A stretch of 64,000 bases of DNA from Ningiella ruwaisensis. GTDB taxonomy: Bacteria > Pseudomonadota > Gammaproteobacteria > Enterobacterales > Alteromonadaceae. The notes beneath the pieces are model-generated. The model did no database searches, was not told the DNA's origin, and saw only the letters and a list, made by a program, of their open reading frames with translations. The translations under genes and the position numbers were made by a program. This document shows positions 63,701 through 64,000 of this stretch, in pieces. Every line of letters begins with the position of its first letter. The first letter of the stretch is position 1. The DNA lies in the NCBI RefSeq assembly GCF_004798935.1, contig NZ_RAHT01000001.1, positions 732,313-796,312 of the forward strand. The letters are read 5' to 3'.

Positions 63701-63837
63701 TTGCCCCCTTGCGAGGTGACCACCTGACCTGTAACAACGCCTGTGTCTTGTTGTGCATATAAACTGCCAGATACAAGAATCGAAGCGCATAAAACTGCGG
63801 TCTTCTTCATCTTGCTTTTTATTTTCAAATTGAACAT
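60760..63837 (-). CDS. TonB-dependent receptor with N-terminal CarboxypepD-regulatory-like domain (1025 aa)
   Basis: Signal peptide ending LYAQ, then a CarboxypepD_reg-like beta domain (VVTGQVVTSQGGNSVEGAIV), a plug (ESLQRLPGVNIDRSEGEGRF; IRGLGPEFNSVSVNGVTMG) and a barrel ending QLGISGNF. This is the carbohydrate-type TBDR of Alteromonadales. Start 63837 has GGGAGAAG upstream; the longer frame is unlikely. Its gene leads the gal operon, so it probably imports galactose-containing oligosaccharides across the outer membrane. Confidence 0.88.
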   Translation of the reverse strand: MFNLKIKSKMKKTAVLCASILVSGSLYAQQDTGVVTGQVVTSQGGNSVEGAIVRIKELGRQTSTQSDGSYRIGAIEPGTYTLEVDYLGAGTQSYQITVEAGGRVTQLVQLQGDDFEVIEVEGNFASLNSARNLQRAADVVKDVVDASLTGRFADLNVAESLQRLPGVNIDRSEGEGRFVTIRGLGPEFNSVSVNGVTMGSSSSGFDLTGSAASRAVALDIIPADLIETIEVSKTRTPDMDGDSIGGQIELKALSAYDRGGYSFDVRVDGSYQEISGDTSPRASFKYTDFIDDDKKWGIALSGSYFDRSIEGEELRNGEGLAFAESFVDPNTGIEIEDEDARPEFLVIQEIDQRREIGERERWGVTANIDFRPDQDNQYYFRYTGTKLTDHDTRLQQEWEIRDANSDDELLLLRQNGGIVTDVDLEKLTFYKLTEEKVNTFSIGGEHFFSDWNIDYQLAYSKNEFDDFGTRGRFRGDDIAMEWQVNGIYDVSVDQFDGDPDSPPLNAASSSDYPGNVNDLESFEFNDFLYIKDATQDTVKSFTFNAERYIELGDMFGTLKMGIKNRIREKENDRIEEFSADPEADIDEITLNSLDQYRPYNPSTELFGPEFRNFADLRQFRDVMWNNIDLARANQSDNPNAFANTVRGDYTSEEDILAGYVMAAIDVTDEVKVTAGVRVERTKVESSAFETRRIEVGGDFDEIFAPQVLGFEQFTNEQSYTDVLPGVHLRYEPTDDIVIRASYTEGVQRPSFFAAIPRFDEVLDLEGDDIVAYSDADVEVEVFVGNPDLEAASATQWDANLAWYPSETTYVSIGVFYKTIDKFFVDSRIRGTQDIANLGFSGSNFSVENQNTGEIVNFDGSYDIMNITLNGQDATVSGVEFAYSQQFPYGFFIDSNLAIMDSEAVLGEPRPDEKLRLPNQADSTANLSVGWENQKVSVRLSWNYRADILEQVSGNEYEDVIRESYEQADFGVKYRITDKYRVFFDVTNLFEEEDVAAYRGTEATGRLFEKVERYGRTFQLGISGNF

Positions 63838-64000
63838 CGTCTTCTCCCGAGTGTTTTTATGTAAATATAGATAGAATTGCTGCATGTTTGCATGAACGAC
63901 TGCTCTTGCCGAGACGCCTAGATTATATCTAACTTACCAAAACCTAATAACTGACAGACCAAAATGTAACAAAAAAATAATATAAATAACAATATAAAAA
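63838..64000 (-). promoter_or_regulatory. Upstream region of the galactoside TBDR with candidate -10
   Basis: On the minus strand a perfect TATAAT lies at 63922-63927, about 85 bases upstream of the start codon. A -35 is not convincing (TTATTA-type sequence at 17 bp), which suggests activator-dependent expression. I see none of the LacI-type AGGGTA palindromes here. The region runs off the window. Confidence 0.4.

Noticed and set aside
1..64000. CRISPR array, tRNA, rRNA, phage or toxin-antitoxin genes
   Set aside because: I looked for regular repeat-spacer patterns, cloverleaf sequences and typical families and saw none.

Overview
This window reads as chromosomal DNA of a marine gammaproteobacterium of the Alteromonadales (Alteromonas/Paraglaciecola/Catenovulum-like). 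That inference rests on a polar-flagellum type FlgT, large TonB-dependent receptors (TBDRs) beside flavin-dependent halogenase-like genes, a complete Nar respiratory nitrate system and a TBDR-linked galactoside utilisation cluster. I see no rRNA, tRNA, CRISPR array, transposase or phage gene.

Layout. (1) 1-722: 3' end of flgT. (2) 990-9726: two tryptophan-halogenase-family genes overlapping by 4 bp (the second has lost the catalytic motifs), a TBDR and a third halogenase-family gene. (3) 9723-13954: a DUF1244 protein, molybdate transporter modBC with divergent modA, and moaC. (4) 14022-31523: the nitrate respiration block. It holds a TauE/SafE permease, a ferredoxin-NADP reductase, a small CGSCGGC-tailed protein, a cytoplasmic PpiC-type isomerase, narIJHG (minus strand), divergent narX with a YiiX-like hydrolase, a SirB-like protein, narK, and narL-moeA. 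(5) 31600-36344: a scar region with a 3' fragment duplicated from the DUF4010 gene at 35064, a frameshifted cupin pseudogene and a TAP-like peptidase. (6) 36423-42010: the Moco operon moaA-mobA-moaB-moaD-moaE behind a probable Moco riboswitch, a porin and moeB. (7) 42471-49706: an outer-membrane barrel protein, nnrS, two more NarK-family transporters and a PP2C phosphatase/Ser-Thr kinase fusion. (8) 49859-64000: a galactoside locus with LacI regulator, a catalytically dead GalT-like protein, a GntR/FCD regulator, a GH36-like alpha-galactosidase, a GH2 enzyme, an SGLT-type symporter, galK, galT and a TBDR.

How it fits together. Molybdate uptake (modABC), Moco synthesis (moaA, moaC, moaB, moaD, moaE, moeA, moeB, mobA), nitrate transport (three NarK-family proteins) and NarGHJI form a nearly self-contained respiratory nitrate module. 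The sensor NarX and regulator NarL are encoded within it. By eye I find NarL/NarP-type heptamers (TACYYMT / AKRRGTA), mostly in the 7-2-7 arrangement, in front of narG/narX, narK/narL, moaA, the porin/moeB pair, nnrS-narK1 and the plus-strand narK/nasA-like gene, and a weaker one at modA/modB. The plus-strand transporter also has an FNR-like box centred at about -41.5 from a plausible start site. No nitrite reductase is in the window.

In the galactoside locus, the TBDR would import oligosaccharide, two exported glycosidases would release galactose, the sodium symporter would take it up and GalK/GalT would channel it into the Leloir pathway. No galE or galM is present here. The least expected elements are the GalT-like pseudoenzyme behind two LacI-type palindromes and the halogenase-like pseudoenzyme translationally coupled to an intact halogenase.
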